Notes under the pieces: generated by a model
What the model was told of the DNA's origin: nothing
Databases searched by the model: none
What the model saw: only the letters and a program-made list of their open reading frames with translations
Shown here: one piece after another, positions 53,891 to 64,000 of the stretch
How positions within the stretch are numbered: position 1 is the first letter of the stretch
Layout of the letters: each line of letters begins with the position of its first letter
Program-made: the position numbers and the translations under genes
NCBI RefSeq assembly: GCF_002878395.1
Contig: NC_061112.1
Coordinates: 40,354,784 to 40,418,783 of the forward strand
Reading direction: 5' to 3'
Length of the DNA stretch: 64,000 nucleotides
Source of the DNA: Capsicum annuum
Lineage: Eukaryota; Streptophyta; Magnoliopsida; Solanales; Solanaceae

Positions 53891-55769
53891 TATAATACCC
53901 CATACTTCTATGTAGCTTGAAATCATCCCAAAAAATATTAGAAACTTACTTTGCAAGATGAATCGACTTTTATACGTGTGGTATTTTTAAGATTTTCACT
54001 TTTTTTTGAGTGAGAAATTGAATAAGGTTTCCATTGATACCCATTTTTTCAAAATCCGATATTGGGGTAGAAAGTTATGGCCAAAATATAGAAATCAGTC
54101 AAAACTGCACAGGTGCAATGGTGAGGGCCGACGGACTGTCGAGGTAGCAAAGGACAGTCGCCCAAGCCATCGTAGCAGAGGAAGTGAGACCACATTCTAC
54201 CTAAGGGTGATGGCTTACGATGAAGGACCATCGAGCTAGCAATGGACCTTCGCCCAAGCCATATAGGAGAGGTAGTGAACCCCTTTTCTGCCCAGGTACG
54301 ACGGTCAGGACCGATGGACCGTCGACACAGCGATGGAACACCTCACCCACCATCGTAAATTTCATTCAATTATTTTAATTTAATTTTAAAAAGGTATTTT
54401 TAGTCTTTTACTACCATTTCTAATGCCTAGTTATATCAGATCAAGGCTCATAAGTTCATTATCCATCTACAACATCAACTTAGGGTTTTCTCTCAAAGAT
54501 AATCCCCAAGAATAAGATCAAAATCCTTCTTCAAGAAACTAAGAGATTCAAGTTCCTCAAGTTCAATGACTTTAAGAAACTCACAATCAAGATATGTCAT
54601 GTGCTGATTCATGGGCCCCATTCACCCACGAAGCTCAAGAATCTCTTTTCAAAGTGTATTTATGAATGTTCATGATTTAAATTAAACTAAAATTCATGTT
54701 CATGATTTTGTGAGGTTTTGATTTATTTTTTAAATTACATATTCCAATGATTGACCCTAGGATATGGTGATTTGCATTATAATTATGATAAACCCCTTTA
54801 ATTTACAAGTTGATTGATGTATCCATGATTATTATATGTGTTGATTATTGTATGAACAAAGCATGCTCCCCATGTATTTGATTGAATGCCTATGTGAAGG
54901 AAAAGTGCAATACTAGTATGATAATATGAAGTCCCCATTCATGTACAAGTTTCTGCATGTTAGGTATTTGATGAAATGTTTTAGTCAAATAAATTATGGA
55001 TATATGTGTAGCCATTGTGGTGATTTAGAACTTTTACTTCATGAAATCCATAACTTATTATATTATGTATTGTTGATGTTGGTCATGTATTCAAGAATGT
55101 CATGCCTTGTTAGTTTCCTTCTATCGAGTCCTGGGGGTAATTGTACCAGAAAATTTAGCTGTGTGCTTAGAATCGGTATCATGTTTTCAAGTTACTCTTA
55201 GTCAAGCCATGATTCATAGAATTCAGTCAGTCTTATGACTCAAGAAAACTCACCAATTCTAGTAATCTAAGAGATCTCAAAAATTCAGTAGTCTCAGTAG
55301 TATTCCGTCAGTCAGCGGAACTCTATGAATTTAGTGTAGTCCAGTTCAGTTAATCATGTTTAGTTTCTATTCAGATAGGAGTAGAATTAGCATCGAGTGA
55401 ACCCGAGGATGGGAACACACACTGTCTGATGAGGGTGTGATTCTTAGGAGCAATCCTTATATTCCAGAACTATGTAGCCAACATAAGTTGAGACATCAAC
55501 ACTATCAGATAAGGGTTGATGAGGTGGATAAGTACTGTCAGCTAAGGGCCTTACCGTTCTCTTTTGGGTGAAACTGTCACATGAGGGTTACCCACAACTT
55601 GTCCTTACCAGTGGTACGGTATTGACACCCTTCTAATTGGAGTTACATATTAGACCATAACTCAGTTATATTGTGTTATTTAGGGCATGTCAGTTAGATA
55701 GGTATTTCCCATAGTTTCAATTATAGAATTAGGACTGTTAGATACAGTCATTCAGTCTCAGTAATAGAG
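53891..55769 (+). repeat. Truncated 5' LTR of the family C element
   Basis: Collinear with 57475-59350 up to a shared TCTYAGTAATAGA, then replaced by integrase sequence. Contains a cassette (54095-54360) of repeated GACCGTCGA/GGACCRTCG words and hairpin units, the clearest being CATCAAC (55494-55500) with GTTGATG (55515-55521). Confidence 0.85.
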
Positions 55770-55774
55770 CTCAC

Positions 55775-57125
55775 ATTCTCTGATGTCCTACGTTGTCAAG
55801 GTCGTCTGTGTATCCTAGGTGTAGATGACTTAAGGTAATGAATTCTTGCAGAAGCGTATGGTGCATGCTACTCTATTTATCCATGGGCCATAAAGATGTA
55901 CCGCGACTTGTGAGAGATGTATTGGTGGAGTGGGATGAAGAAAGATATTGCAGAGTTTGTGACTAAGTGATCTATATGTGTGTAGGTTAAGATATATCAT
56001 CAGAAGCCTAGTGGGCCCATTCAGGGATTTAGTATTGCTACTTGGAAGTGGGAAGAAGTGAACATGGACTTTGTGATGGGTTTGCCTCAAACTCGTCGCA
56101 AGCCTAATTCATCTGGGTCATTGTAGAAAGAATGACCAAGTCAACTTATTTTCTTCTAGTCCATACCTCTTATTCAGCTGAGGATTATTCCAAACTCTAC
56201 ATCCGAGAGTTGGTCAGCTTGTACGGAGTTTCGTTAGCCATTATCTTAGACAGAGATACCTAGTTCACCTTTTATATCTGGAAAGCATTCCAAAAGGATC
56301 TTGGTACCCAAGTTCATCTTAGTACCGTCTTTCATCCTCAGATAGATGGTCAAGCAGAAAGGACCATTCAGACATTAGAAGATATGCTAAGGGCGTGTGC
56401 AATTGATTTCAAGCGTAGCTGGGACGACCACTTGCCCTTGATTGAGTTTGCATACAACAACAACTATCATTCCAGTATTAAGATGGCTCTATTCGAAGCT
56501 CCCTATGGTAGGAGATATAGATCTCCAATTGGTTGGTTTGAAGTTAGTGAGGCCTCAGTTATAGGGCCTGAATTAGTATTCGATGCCTTAGAAAAAGTCT
56601 AGTTGATCGTAGAAAGACTCCGATCTACTCAGAGATGATAAAAATCTTACGCAGATGTGTGCAGAAAGGATCTCGAGTTTGAGATTGGTGATTATGTCTA
56701 TCTAAAGATGTCTCCTATGAAGGGAGTGAAGAGATTTGGCAAGAAGGGAAAGATCAGTCCCCGATATGTTGGTCCCTTCAAAATTCTCAGTCGTTTTGGC
56801 AAGGTAGCCTATGAGCTCGAATTTTCTTCAGATCTAGCCTTAGTTCATCCAATCTTCCATGTATCTTTGCTCAAGAAGTGCATAGGTGACCCAACAATAA
56901 TAGTCCCTATTCAGAGCATAGATATTTAGAACAGCCTCTCTTATGAAGAGATTCCAGTTGAAATCCTTGACTATCAGACTCATAGACTGAGGAACAAAGA
57001 AGTCCCGCTAGTCAAAGTTTTTTGACGAAATCAGTCCGTTGAGGGAGCTACTTGGGAAGCAGTAGCAGACAGGCATATCAAGTATCCTCGCCTCTTCTCT
57101 GCCAACCCAGATCAAGATCAAGGTA
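55775..57125 (+). pseudogene. Family C integrase and pol C-terminus
   Basis: Frames give WWSGMKKDIAEFV and CQQVK-like pieces (55925-55995), NMDFVMGLPQ (56055) for the first catalytic Asp, LDRDT (56250) for the second, and TIQTLEDMLRACAIDF (56365-56410) near the Glu. Then WDDHLPLIEFAYNNNYHSSI, RRYRSPIGWFEVSEASVIGP (56384-56600), LEFEIGDYVYLKMSPMKGVK, YVGPFKILSRFGKVAYELEF and LVHPIFHVSLLKKCIGDP (56657-56929). The tail has GATWEAVADRHIKYPRLF (57050-57095), the Tekay-type ending. The largest intact frames are 72 and 90 codons. Confidence 0.88.
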
Positions 57126-57462
57126 ACAATTTTTCTTAAGCTTATTTATTTTCATATATAGAATTCCATAACAAACTTTGTACTAAATACCATTGCATAT
57201 TCAGTCATGCATTCATGCACCAGTTTGGTCATATAATCATGCATCAGATATGCATTCTCATTGTAAGAAACTTAGTTCCTCAAAACACTCAGTCATGCAT
57301 TCATGAATCAGTTACACATGCATCAGATATGCATGTTCTATATGATATATTCAGTTATATATGATGTTAGTCATGAGATCATGTTCAGTTATTCATGTTT
57401 AGTATTTACTTTAGTTTATCTTCTCCTCTCTCACTCATTCTCATTCAAGGACAAATGTTCTC
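57126..57462 (+). other. Family C 3' non-coding interior
   Basis: Contains CAGTCATGCATTCATG, ATGCATCAGATATGCATT and GAAACTYAGTTC words that recur in the same order at about 8600-8800 in the LARD-type element. Confidence 0.75.
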
Positions 57463-57472
57463 AAGAGGGGAT
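57463..57472 (+). other. Polypurine tract
   Basis: AAGAGGGGAT directly before the 3' LTR start at 57475, after GGACAAATGTTCTC. Confidence 0.8.
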
Positions 57473-58991
57473 ATTGTAATACCCCATACTTCTACCTAGC
57501 TTAAAATCATCCTTAAAAATGTTAGAATCTTACTTTGCAAAATAAATCAACTTTTATACATATGGTATTTTTAAGATTTAAACTTTTTGTTGAGTGGAAA
57601 ATTGAATAAGCTTTCCATCAATACCCATTTTGTCAAAATCCAATATTGGGGTAGAAAGTTATGGTCGAAATATAGAAAGCAGTCAAAACCACCCAGGTTC
57701 GATGGTAAGGGCCGACAGACCGTCTAGCTAGGGATGAAATGTGGCCCAAGCCATCATAGCGGAGGTAGTGAGACCACATTCTGCCTAAGGACAATGACTC
57801 AGGATGATGGACCATCGAGCTAGCAATGGACCGTCGCCCAAGCCGTCGTAAGAGAGGTAATGAACCCCTATTCTACCCAGGTGCAATGGTCAGGACCGAT
57901 GAACCATCGACACACCGACGGACCATCACACCCAACGTTATATATTTTATTTAGTTATTTTAAGTCATTTTCAAAAAGGGATTTTTGGTCTTTTACCACC
58001 TTTTCTAATACCTAGTTATATCAGATCAAGGCTCATAAGTTCATTATCCATCTACAACATCAAAATGAGGGTTTTCTCTCAAAGATAATCCCCAAGAACA
58101 AGATCCCAATCCTTCTTCAAGAAACTAAAAGATTTAATTTCTTCAAGTCCAAGGACTTCAAGCAACTCACAATTAAGGTATGTCGTATGTTGATTCATGG
58201 GCCCCTTTCACCCATGAAGCTCAAGAATCTCTTTTCAAAATTCAAGATTTTAGTATTTATGAATGTTCATGATATTAATTGAATTAAAATTCATGTTCAT
58301 GATGTTGTGAGGTTTTTATTTACATTTTAAATTACATATTCCAATGATTGACCCTAGGTTATGGTGATTTGCATAATAATCATGATAAACCCTTTCAATT
58401 TACAAGTTGATTGATGTATCCATGATTATTAGATGTGTTGATGATTGTATAACCAAAGCATGCTCCCCATGTGTTTGCTTAAATGCCTATTTGAAGGAAA
58501 AGTGCAATACTAGTATGATAATATGAAATCCCCATTCATGTACAAGATTTTCCTTGTCATGTGTTTGATGAAATGTTTTAGGTAATGAATTATGGATATA
58601 TGTGTAGCCATTGTGGTGCTTTAGAAGTTGAACTTCATGAAATCCCCAATTTATTGTATTATGGATTGTTGATGTTGGTCATGTATTTAAGAATGTCATG
58701 CCTTGTTAGTTTCTTTCTATCGAGTCTTGGGGGTACTTGTACCCAAAAATTTAGCTGTGTGCCTTGAATCAGGGTTATGTTTTCAAGATACTCTCATTCA
58801 ATCCATGATTCCTAGAATTCAGTCAGTCTCATGACTTAGGAAGACTCAGAGATCTCAAAAATTTAGTAGTTTCAATAGTATTTCATTAGTCAGCTGAACT
58901 CTGTGAATTCAGTGTAGTCCAGTTCAGCTAATCATGTTCAGTGTTTATTCAAATAGGAGTAGGAATTAGCATCGAGTGAACCCAAAGATGG

Positions 58992-59100
58992 GAACACACA
59001 CTGTCAGATGAGGGTGTGATTCTTAGGAGCAATCCTTGCATTCTAGAACTATGTAGCCAGCAAAGGTTGAGACATCAACAATGTTAGGTGAGGGTTGATG
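58992..59100 (+). repeat. Hairpin array, family C
   Basis: Unit 1: GAACACAC (58992-58999) with GTGTG-A-TTC (59014-59022) around ACTGTCAGATGAGG. Unit 2: CATCAAC (59073-59079) with GTTGATG (59094-59100) around AATGTTAGGTGAGG. Weaker units follow to about 59180. The bulged A in unit 1 is in the same place as in family A unit 1. Confidence 0.75.
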
Positions 59101-59641
59101 AGGTGGATAAGCATTGTCAGATGAGGTCCTCACCATTATTTTTTGGGACATTGTCAGATGAGGGTTACCCACATTTGTCCTTACCAGGGGCATGGTATTG
59201 ACACCTTTCCAATTGGGGTTACAGATTGGACCCCAACTCAGCTATATTGTGTTATTTAGGGCATGTTGGCTAGATGACTATTTCCTATAGTTTCATTTAG
59301 AAAATCAGGACTATCAAATAGAGTCATTCGGTCTTAGTAATAGATCTCAGGTAGTTCTATAGAATTCAAGACTGTCAGTTACAGTCAACTCAGAATAGAA
59401 TGGAGCTCACCTAGTTTCATCAGAAACTAGACTATCAGATACAGTTACTTAGTATCAGTTATTTCAGTTATACAGTTATCAGTATCTCATTTTACTAGTA
59501 CTCAGATTTAGTAATCATGTTATCATGACTTAGTTATAATTATTATGTATTCATGTATGTATCCTCACATTTATGTTATTCATTCAGTTAGTATAGTTCA
59601 TGCATGTTAACCCTTTGCATTCAGCCTACCTCCTATGCATA

Positions 59642-59778
59642 CCAGTACACTTAATCGTACTGGCACATTTATGTTGTGGTGTTTTATACCATAGGTTTAG
59701 AAGAACGAGCTGCGAAGCATCAGTAACATTCCAGTCTCAGCAGTCAGATTTACCAGTGAGTCCTCATCCTTCGAGGAC
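59642..59778 (+). promoter_or_regulatory. Three-hairpin LTR module, family C
   Basis: HP0 (59642-59663): CCAGTAC/GTACTGG, loop ACTTAATC. HP1 (59674-59694): TTGTGGT/ACCATAG, loop GTTTTAT, two wobble pairs. HP2 (59760-59778): GTCCTC/GAGGAC, loop ATCCTTC. Confidence 0.78.
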
Positions 59779-60130
59779 ATGACCATTACTTTATTATCGC
59801 ATTAATTAATTTATATCAGTAGTTGGAGTTAGTTGGGGACATGTACCATCAACTCCTTATTCAGACAATTCAGTTAGTTAGAGGCTTTTTAGACTATCAT
59901 GTTCAAACAATTTATTTCAGTCATTTTAGGTATTTTATACCCCCTCCAAATGTTATATTTTATCAGTTATGTTATAGTTTTGAACCTTATGGACTTTCAA
60001 CCTTTATTTTTACATTTATATCGTATATTATGTAGTGTTTAGGTACAAATATCAGTCAAGGGTTAGCTTGTCGTCCTTCGAGGTCATGAGCACCGTGTAG
60101 CATTCTGGGTACCAGATTTAGGGCATTAAA

Positions 60131-61095
60131 GTTGCTCCCTAGGGTTTCCTTGTAATCTATATACACTCTTTTGATGTTTTTAGTTAGTTTATGCACTCTA
60201 TATACATACAAACATTTATTTGATTCCAAGATTAGATTTTGATCTAAGGATTGCTTTGTTCTTGATTTTGGCTTATAATTTAGTTACACACTAGGTTTTA
60301 TTCATTTATTATTATGATATTGTTTGAATGTATTCAATTATGAATTACTTTATCCATTTTACAATAATAAATGGCTAAACACCTTATCTAGTGCTGTGGG
60401 AACCCTGGAAGATTGATGAAGTTAAGGAAGTGCTAAGTTGTTCTGAATTGATATTCTTGTATGTAGTATGGTTACCTTTAGTTTAATGGATTTTTTAGCA
60501 GTTTCAAAGGTTAAGATCCCGCCTAGTATATCACTATTTACTTCAAAACAGGAGTAGAAAATAAGTAAATATAATCACAACTGTAGTTTGAAGATTGATT
60601 GTTGATCTAGGATAATCAGTACAATCTATGTAACACAATTATCGATAATCTAATAACATAAAACTCAAAAGGTAATAGTTAATTGGGATCTAGGATAAGG
60701 GTTAGTAAATGATATCCTAAGACTCAAAAGGTAAAGGGTGGAATATTTCATTGAGTCTATAAGACAAATGATTGTACACAACTTATCAGATTCTACATGC
60801 ATATCGAGTTTGTTTAAGGAAGCACGATAAACCTACTGAGTTGAGAAGACAGGAGGAACATAGTCATAGTGTTCATCCCCGCCTGATTACAACCAAATTT
60901 GAGTTCTGTTACTTGTTTGAGATTACTACTACAAACTCGTTATTTACGTCTTACACTGGCTATTAGTTCCATCAAATGTGATATATATTTCCATGTATTC
61001 CCTTTTATTCAACTTGAACAAGAGTTGGGATACTATACTTGACAATGACTACTTTACCTTTGATTGGAAGTATAGTTTGGGCATTGATCAAAATT
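60131..61095 (+). repeat. Athila-type 5' LTR, right part
   Basis: Resumes after the nested element with GTTGCTCCCTAGGGTTTCC. No gene motifs. It ends just before the primer site at 61096. The open frame 60978-61238 crosses the primer site and is not a protein gene. Confidence 0.55.
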
Positions 61096-61115
61096 TTAGC
61101 ATCGTTGCTGGGGAA
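61096..61115 (+). other. Primer binding site, tRNA-Asp type (decayed)
   Basis: TTAGCATCGTTGCTGGGGAA aligns with the Athila/Tat primer site complementary to tRNA-Asp (TGGCGCCGTTGCCGGGGA). The differences are G-to-A and C-to-T, as expected from methylated-cytosine decay. Confidence 0.7.
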
Positions 61116-61276
61116 TACAATGTTCAATTATTGATTAAACTTGCTAATGTTTTTGGGTTTTCATTTTCTGTTCTTATTTGGGTATATGATGGTGTATGCC
61201 TTATACCAGGAGTCAAGGCAATCCCTTACTCCTACTGAATCCTAACCCAAAAAGACTCTTATAGCCTAATAATACA

Positions 61277-63100
61277 ATGACGGAACCAGTAAGTGCAAGC
61301 CATCTTGAAGGGGTTTAGGATGATCCTAATACAATACCTTCACCTTATCCAAGTAATCCTCATAATATTTCTAACTAACAAATAGAGAAGTTATTAAAAG
61401 ATGAAGCTACCAACCAGAGAAGAGATGAGGAGGCTTGGATAGCTTAGCAGGCAGAGGTAGCCAGGCCAAGACCAACAGTTGATCATCAAGTAGTACTCGA
61501 AGTTAAGTGATATAGAGTTTAAGGTTGTTAGGCTCAAGTTCCCATCATACCAATACTTTTATAGATATAATGATGAAGAGGATATGAGATATATTGATCC
61601 AACATAAATATGAGCTACCATTCTTTCTGCACTTCAGCCTAATGTGAATTTTGACATAACAAATGTCATGATCCAACTATTGAATTTGAAAGATTTCTTT
61701 TCACACTTGGCTAAAGACGACTCAAATATGAATTTTTGTAGTTTTCTTGGGATCTACATATTTTATACTATTTTAGGGGTGAATCAGGAGGAACTTAGAT
61801 TGAGGCTGTTCCCTTTTCGTTGACTGGAGAAACGTCTTTGTAGTTGGGGGAACTTTCTAGAGGATCTATTACCACTTGGAATGAGTTGCGCAAGCAATTC
61901 TTAAACCGCTTGTTTCCTCTGGCTAGAATTTTATAGTTAAAAGATAAAATATACAACTTTAGGAAGCTATATTTGGAGTCGATGTATGAGACTTAGTTCC
62001 AATTTAAGAAGAAACTGAGCATGGTAGCCAATAATGGTATTCCAGGAATGGGTTTGTTGGAGATATTTTATAGAGCCCTAAACATCAGTTCACGAGCTAT
62101 CACAGACACAATATGCATTTATGAGATTATGCTTAGAAGAAACATATGAGATTCTAGACTATATTTCTCTCACTAACCAAGGGTGGCATACTCGAGAGGC
62201 TGATAGAGGTGCTGGCACTTATGCCATTAAAGCTTTTGGTGACCATAGAGTAGTAGATGATTCTGTGGTGTAAGATATTGTGCAGCTGAGGACAAATATT
62301 GGGTTACTGACTAAGTAGTTCACAATAGTGAATTTAAATAAGGTAAATGCAGTAGGTACACAGGGTTCAAATGTTCAGAGCATATGGGTTTGATTTTGAG
62401 GAAAAGGCTAAGTATCTTGATCACAAATTGGCAGGTTTATGAGCAAAAGATAAAGGAAACTAAGTTTGGAACTATTATGGAGATAGATATAGAGATCACA
62501 ATAAGGAACATGATAGTGACTGAAGGAGAAAAGATGACTACAAAGAGATGGGAGATAGGTATATCCCAATAGGTAACCGTGATATGGAATCAAGAATGGA
62601 GGCCATGTTGTACAAACTGGTTAAGGGCTAAGAAAGTCAATAAATATGACTTAAGGAGATTAAATTTGATATCTCATGTCTGACCTACAAGGTTGATTCT
62701 CATGCTACTATAATCAAGTAATTAGAGATGTAGTTTTGACAGATGCATGCTACTTTAAATCAGAGGCAGCCGGTTACCCTTATAAGTAATGTGGTTCAGA
62801 ATCCAAGAAATGATGATCATTGTCTCTCTATTACAACTCAAAGTGGTAAGTATACTATTGATCCCTCATTGCCTACTAGTATGTGCTGAAGAATAATAGT
62901 ACTATGGTAGATGAGACACCTGCAATAGAGTCAGACAAGGCGACAAACGTTGATGTTAATGCTGGGAGGATAATGGTAAGGGCAAGGTTCATAAGCCCAT
63001 AGAGAATAAAATTCCATGATCTCCCCACCTTTTCCTCAAATATTAAAATAAAAGGAGGTAGGGAAGTTCAAGAGAATCATTGAAATTCTGAAATATCTAA
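61277..63100 (+). pseudogene. Athila-type gypsy gag
   Basis: Opens ATG 61277 (MTEPVSASHLEG, then a stop). Readable: LNLKDFFSHLAKDD (61680), EELRLRLFPFSLTGE (61790-61830), RGSITTWNELRKQFLNRLFP (61860-61920), FRKLYLESMYET and MVANNGIPGMGLLEIFYRAL (62020-62085). Later NVVQNPRNDDHCLSITTQSG (62790-62850) matches the conserved Athila step before protease. Many stops. Gag makes the particle shell; not functional. Confidence 0.8.
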
Positions 63101-63720
63101 GTTTGGAAACCTCTCTCCTTGAGGCTCTGGAGCAGATGCCTGGGTATGAAAGATACCACCCTCATGTAGGAATGAAAGAATCATTGAAAAAGAGTGAACA
63201 ACTAGTTTTGAGGAAGTTGGTAGATTTTACCATTTCAATGTAGTCACTTTTAAATCTCTTGCCCAAAAAAAAATAATCTCGGTGCATTTACGATCCCATG
63301 TACTATTTGGACATCTAGATTTGCCATAGTATAATATGACTTAGGAGTCAACAAAAATTTGATGCCACTACCATATTCAAGAAATTATGATTAATCTTTT
63401 CAAAGCCGACTACTATGCGGTTGTTGATGGCAGACTGCATAGTAAAGAAACCCGTAGGCATATCATTTGATGTGTTGATGAAAGTTGATAATATTATTTT
63501 TCTAGATGACTTTGTCATTTTAGATTGTGAGGTTGTTATCGATATGCCTATCATATTCAAAAGACAGTTCATTGCCATGGGTAAAGCGATGGTTGACATG
63601 GAAAATGGGGAACTCATGTTCAAAGTCAATAATGAAGAAGTCACCTTTAATGTATGAAGAACTATGAAGCATCCTACTGACATGAGGGTGGTATCGGTTA
63701 TCAATTGTCTTGATGATGTT
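63101..63720 (+). pseudogene. Athila-type aspartic protease region
   Basis: SLLEALEQMPGYERY (63115-63155) then LGAFTIPC near 63270 and NLMP (63355) mark the approach to the protease; the active-site Asp-Leu-Gly motif is damaged near 63335. The frame 63415-63657 reads MRLLMADCIVKKPVGISFDV and FVILDCEVVIDMPIIFKRQF. This is the conserved protease flap and C-terminal half of Athila/Tat elements. Reading stops at 63655. Confidence 0.85.
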
Positions 63721-64000
63721 GGAGATTATTCCTTTTGGTACCTTGATGAATTCTAAGCAGTCAAGGTACTGATGCTACGTCGTGATGTTAAATCAAGCGT
63801 TGCATGGGAGGCAACTCTTCGGTGAAGTCTAAGTAACCATCTTAGCCACATTGTACCGCGATCTTAATTCAAGCATTGTGTGGTAGGAAACCAACTATTT
63901 TAGTGTTCATGTTTGATTTTATTTTTTGTATGTACGGTAGCATGAGGAACAACCTAGAACAGTATAATACACTGGTTGATTAAGGATATTCTTGTCAAGA
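63721..64000 (+). other. Athila 3' spacer after a pol deletion; window edge
   Basis: Shortly after the protease remnant the sequence becomes non-coding (GCGTTGCATGGGAGGCAAC at about 63800, a word usual in the 3' spacer of such elements). RT, RNase H and integrase should lie between the two, so they appear deleted at about 63740. The element continues beyond the window. Confidence 0.6.

Larger units (their letters stand above)
53891..60130 (+). mobile_element. Tekay-like gypsy element with internal deletion (family C)
   Basis: 5' LTR 53891-55769 (truncated), pol fragment 55775-57125, 3' non-coding interior, polypurine tract at 57463-57472, 3' LTR 57475-60130. The primer site, gag, protease, RT and RNase H are deleted together with the last 790 bp or so of the 5' LTR. 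The 3' interior matches that of the LARD-type element 3240-12056, so this family is the best candidate for its former enzyme source. Confidence 0.85.
57475..60130 (+). repeat. 3' LTR of the family C element
   Basis: 2656 bp, TGTAATACCC to GGGCATTAAA (one base off CA). Cassette at about 57690-57945, hairpin units at 58992-59022 and 59073-59100, the GACACCTTTCCAATTGGGG block near 59200, the three-hairpin module at 59642-59778. Confidence 0.88.

Noticed and set aside
57050..57125. Chromodomain at the end of the family C pol
   Set aside because: Only the GATWEA...YPRLF tail is visible. It is too short and damaged to claim a chromodomain.
63415..63657. 80-codon frame as a host gene
   Set aside because: Its sequence is the conserved Athila/Tat protease region, in line with the gag upstream.

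Overview
This is about 64 kb of AT-rich plant nuclear DNA made almost entirely of nested, broken transposable elements. I found no intact host gene and no tRNA, rRNA or CRISPR locus. LTR families with 2 to 3 kb terminal repeats, initiator-Met tRNA primer sites and Tekay/Del-type pol point to a large-genome dicot. The overall look is Solanaceae-like, but that is inference. The insertion density suggests pericentromeric or other silenced heterochromatin.

Layout, left to right. 301-590 is a 60-bp tandem repeat. A Mutator-like (MULE) transposase pseudogene lies on the minus strand (16853 down to 15222, then 2265 down to 1710). It is split by a minus-strand Ty3/gypsy element (2266-15221). The gag of that element is itself split by a plus-strand element (3240-12056) with 3.1-kb LTRs, a perfect CAAGT target duplication and no coding interior, a LARD-type derivative. 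A Ty1/copia pseudo-element follows (17992-23942).

24005-44947 is a second gypsy family (here B) arranged LTR-internal-LTR-internal-LTR, two elements sharing the middle LTR. Two antisense solo LTRs are nested in it (30167-32813 and 33990-36690). 44948-50520 is low in features. It holds a Harbinger-like MITE, a GC-ended DNA element, and a segment homologous to 17589-17900. A decayed RE1-like copia fragment (50528 to about 53450) is truncated near an Athila-type gypsy element. That element runs off the right edge and is interrupted by another Tekay-like element (53891-60130).

None of the elements seen can be autonomous. The two readable reverse-transcriptase active sites are mutated and a third RT is deleted. 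Many in-frame stops are TAG where CAG is expected, the footprint of CHG cytosine methylation and deamination.

The most interesting signal is in the gypsy LTRs, not in any protein. Two structured regions recur. One is an array of small hairpins with a conserved core but unit-specific self-complementary stems (for example 4945-5466). The other is a three-hairpin module about 300 to 375 bp from the LTR 3' end, with mostly 7-nt loops. In that module the middle stem changes sequence between families with compensating changes on both arms. The module is recognisable in ten LTR copies from six LTR types. Covariation implies selection on folded RNA or palindromic DNA. Family labels A (3240-12056), B, C (53891-60130), D (33990-36690), E (30167-32813) and outer (2266-15221) are local to this report.
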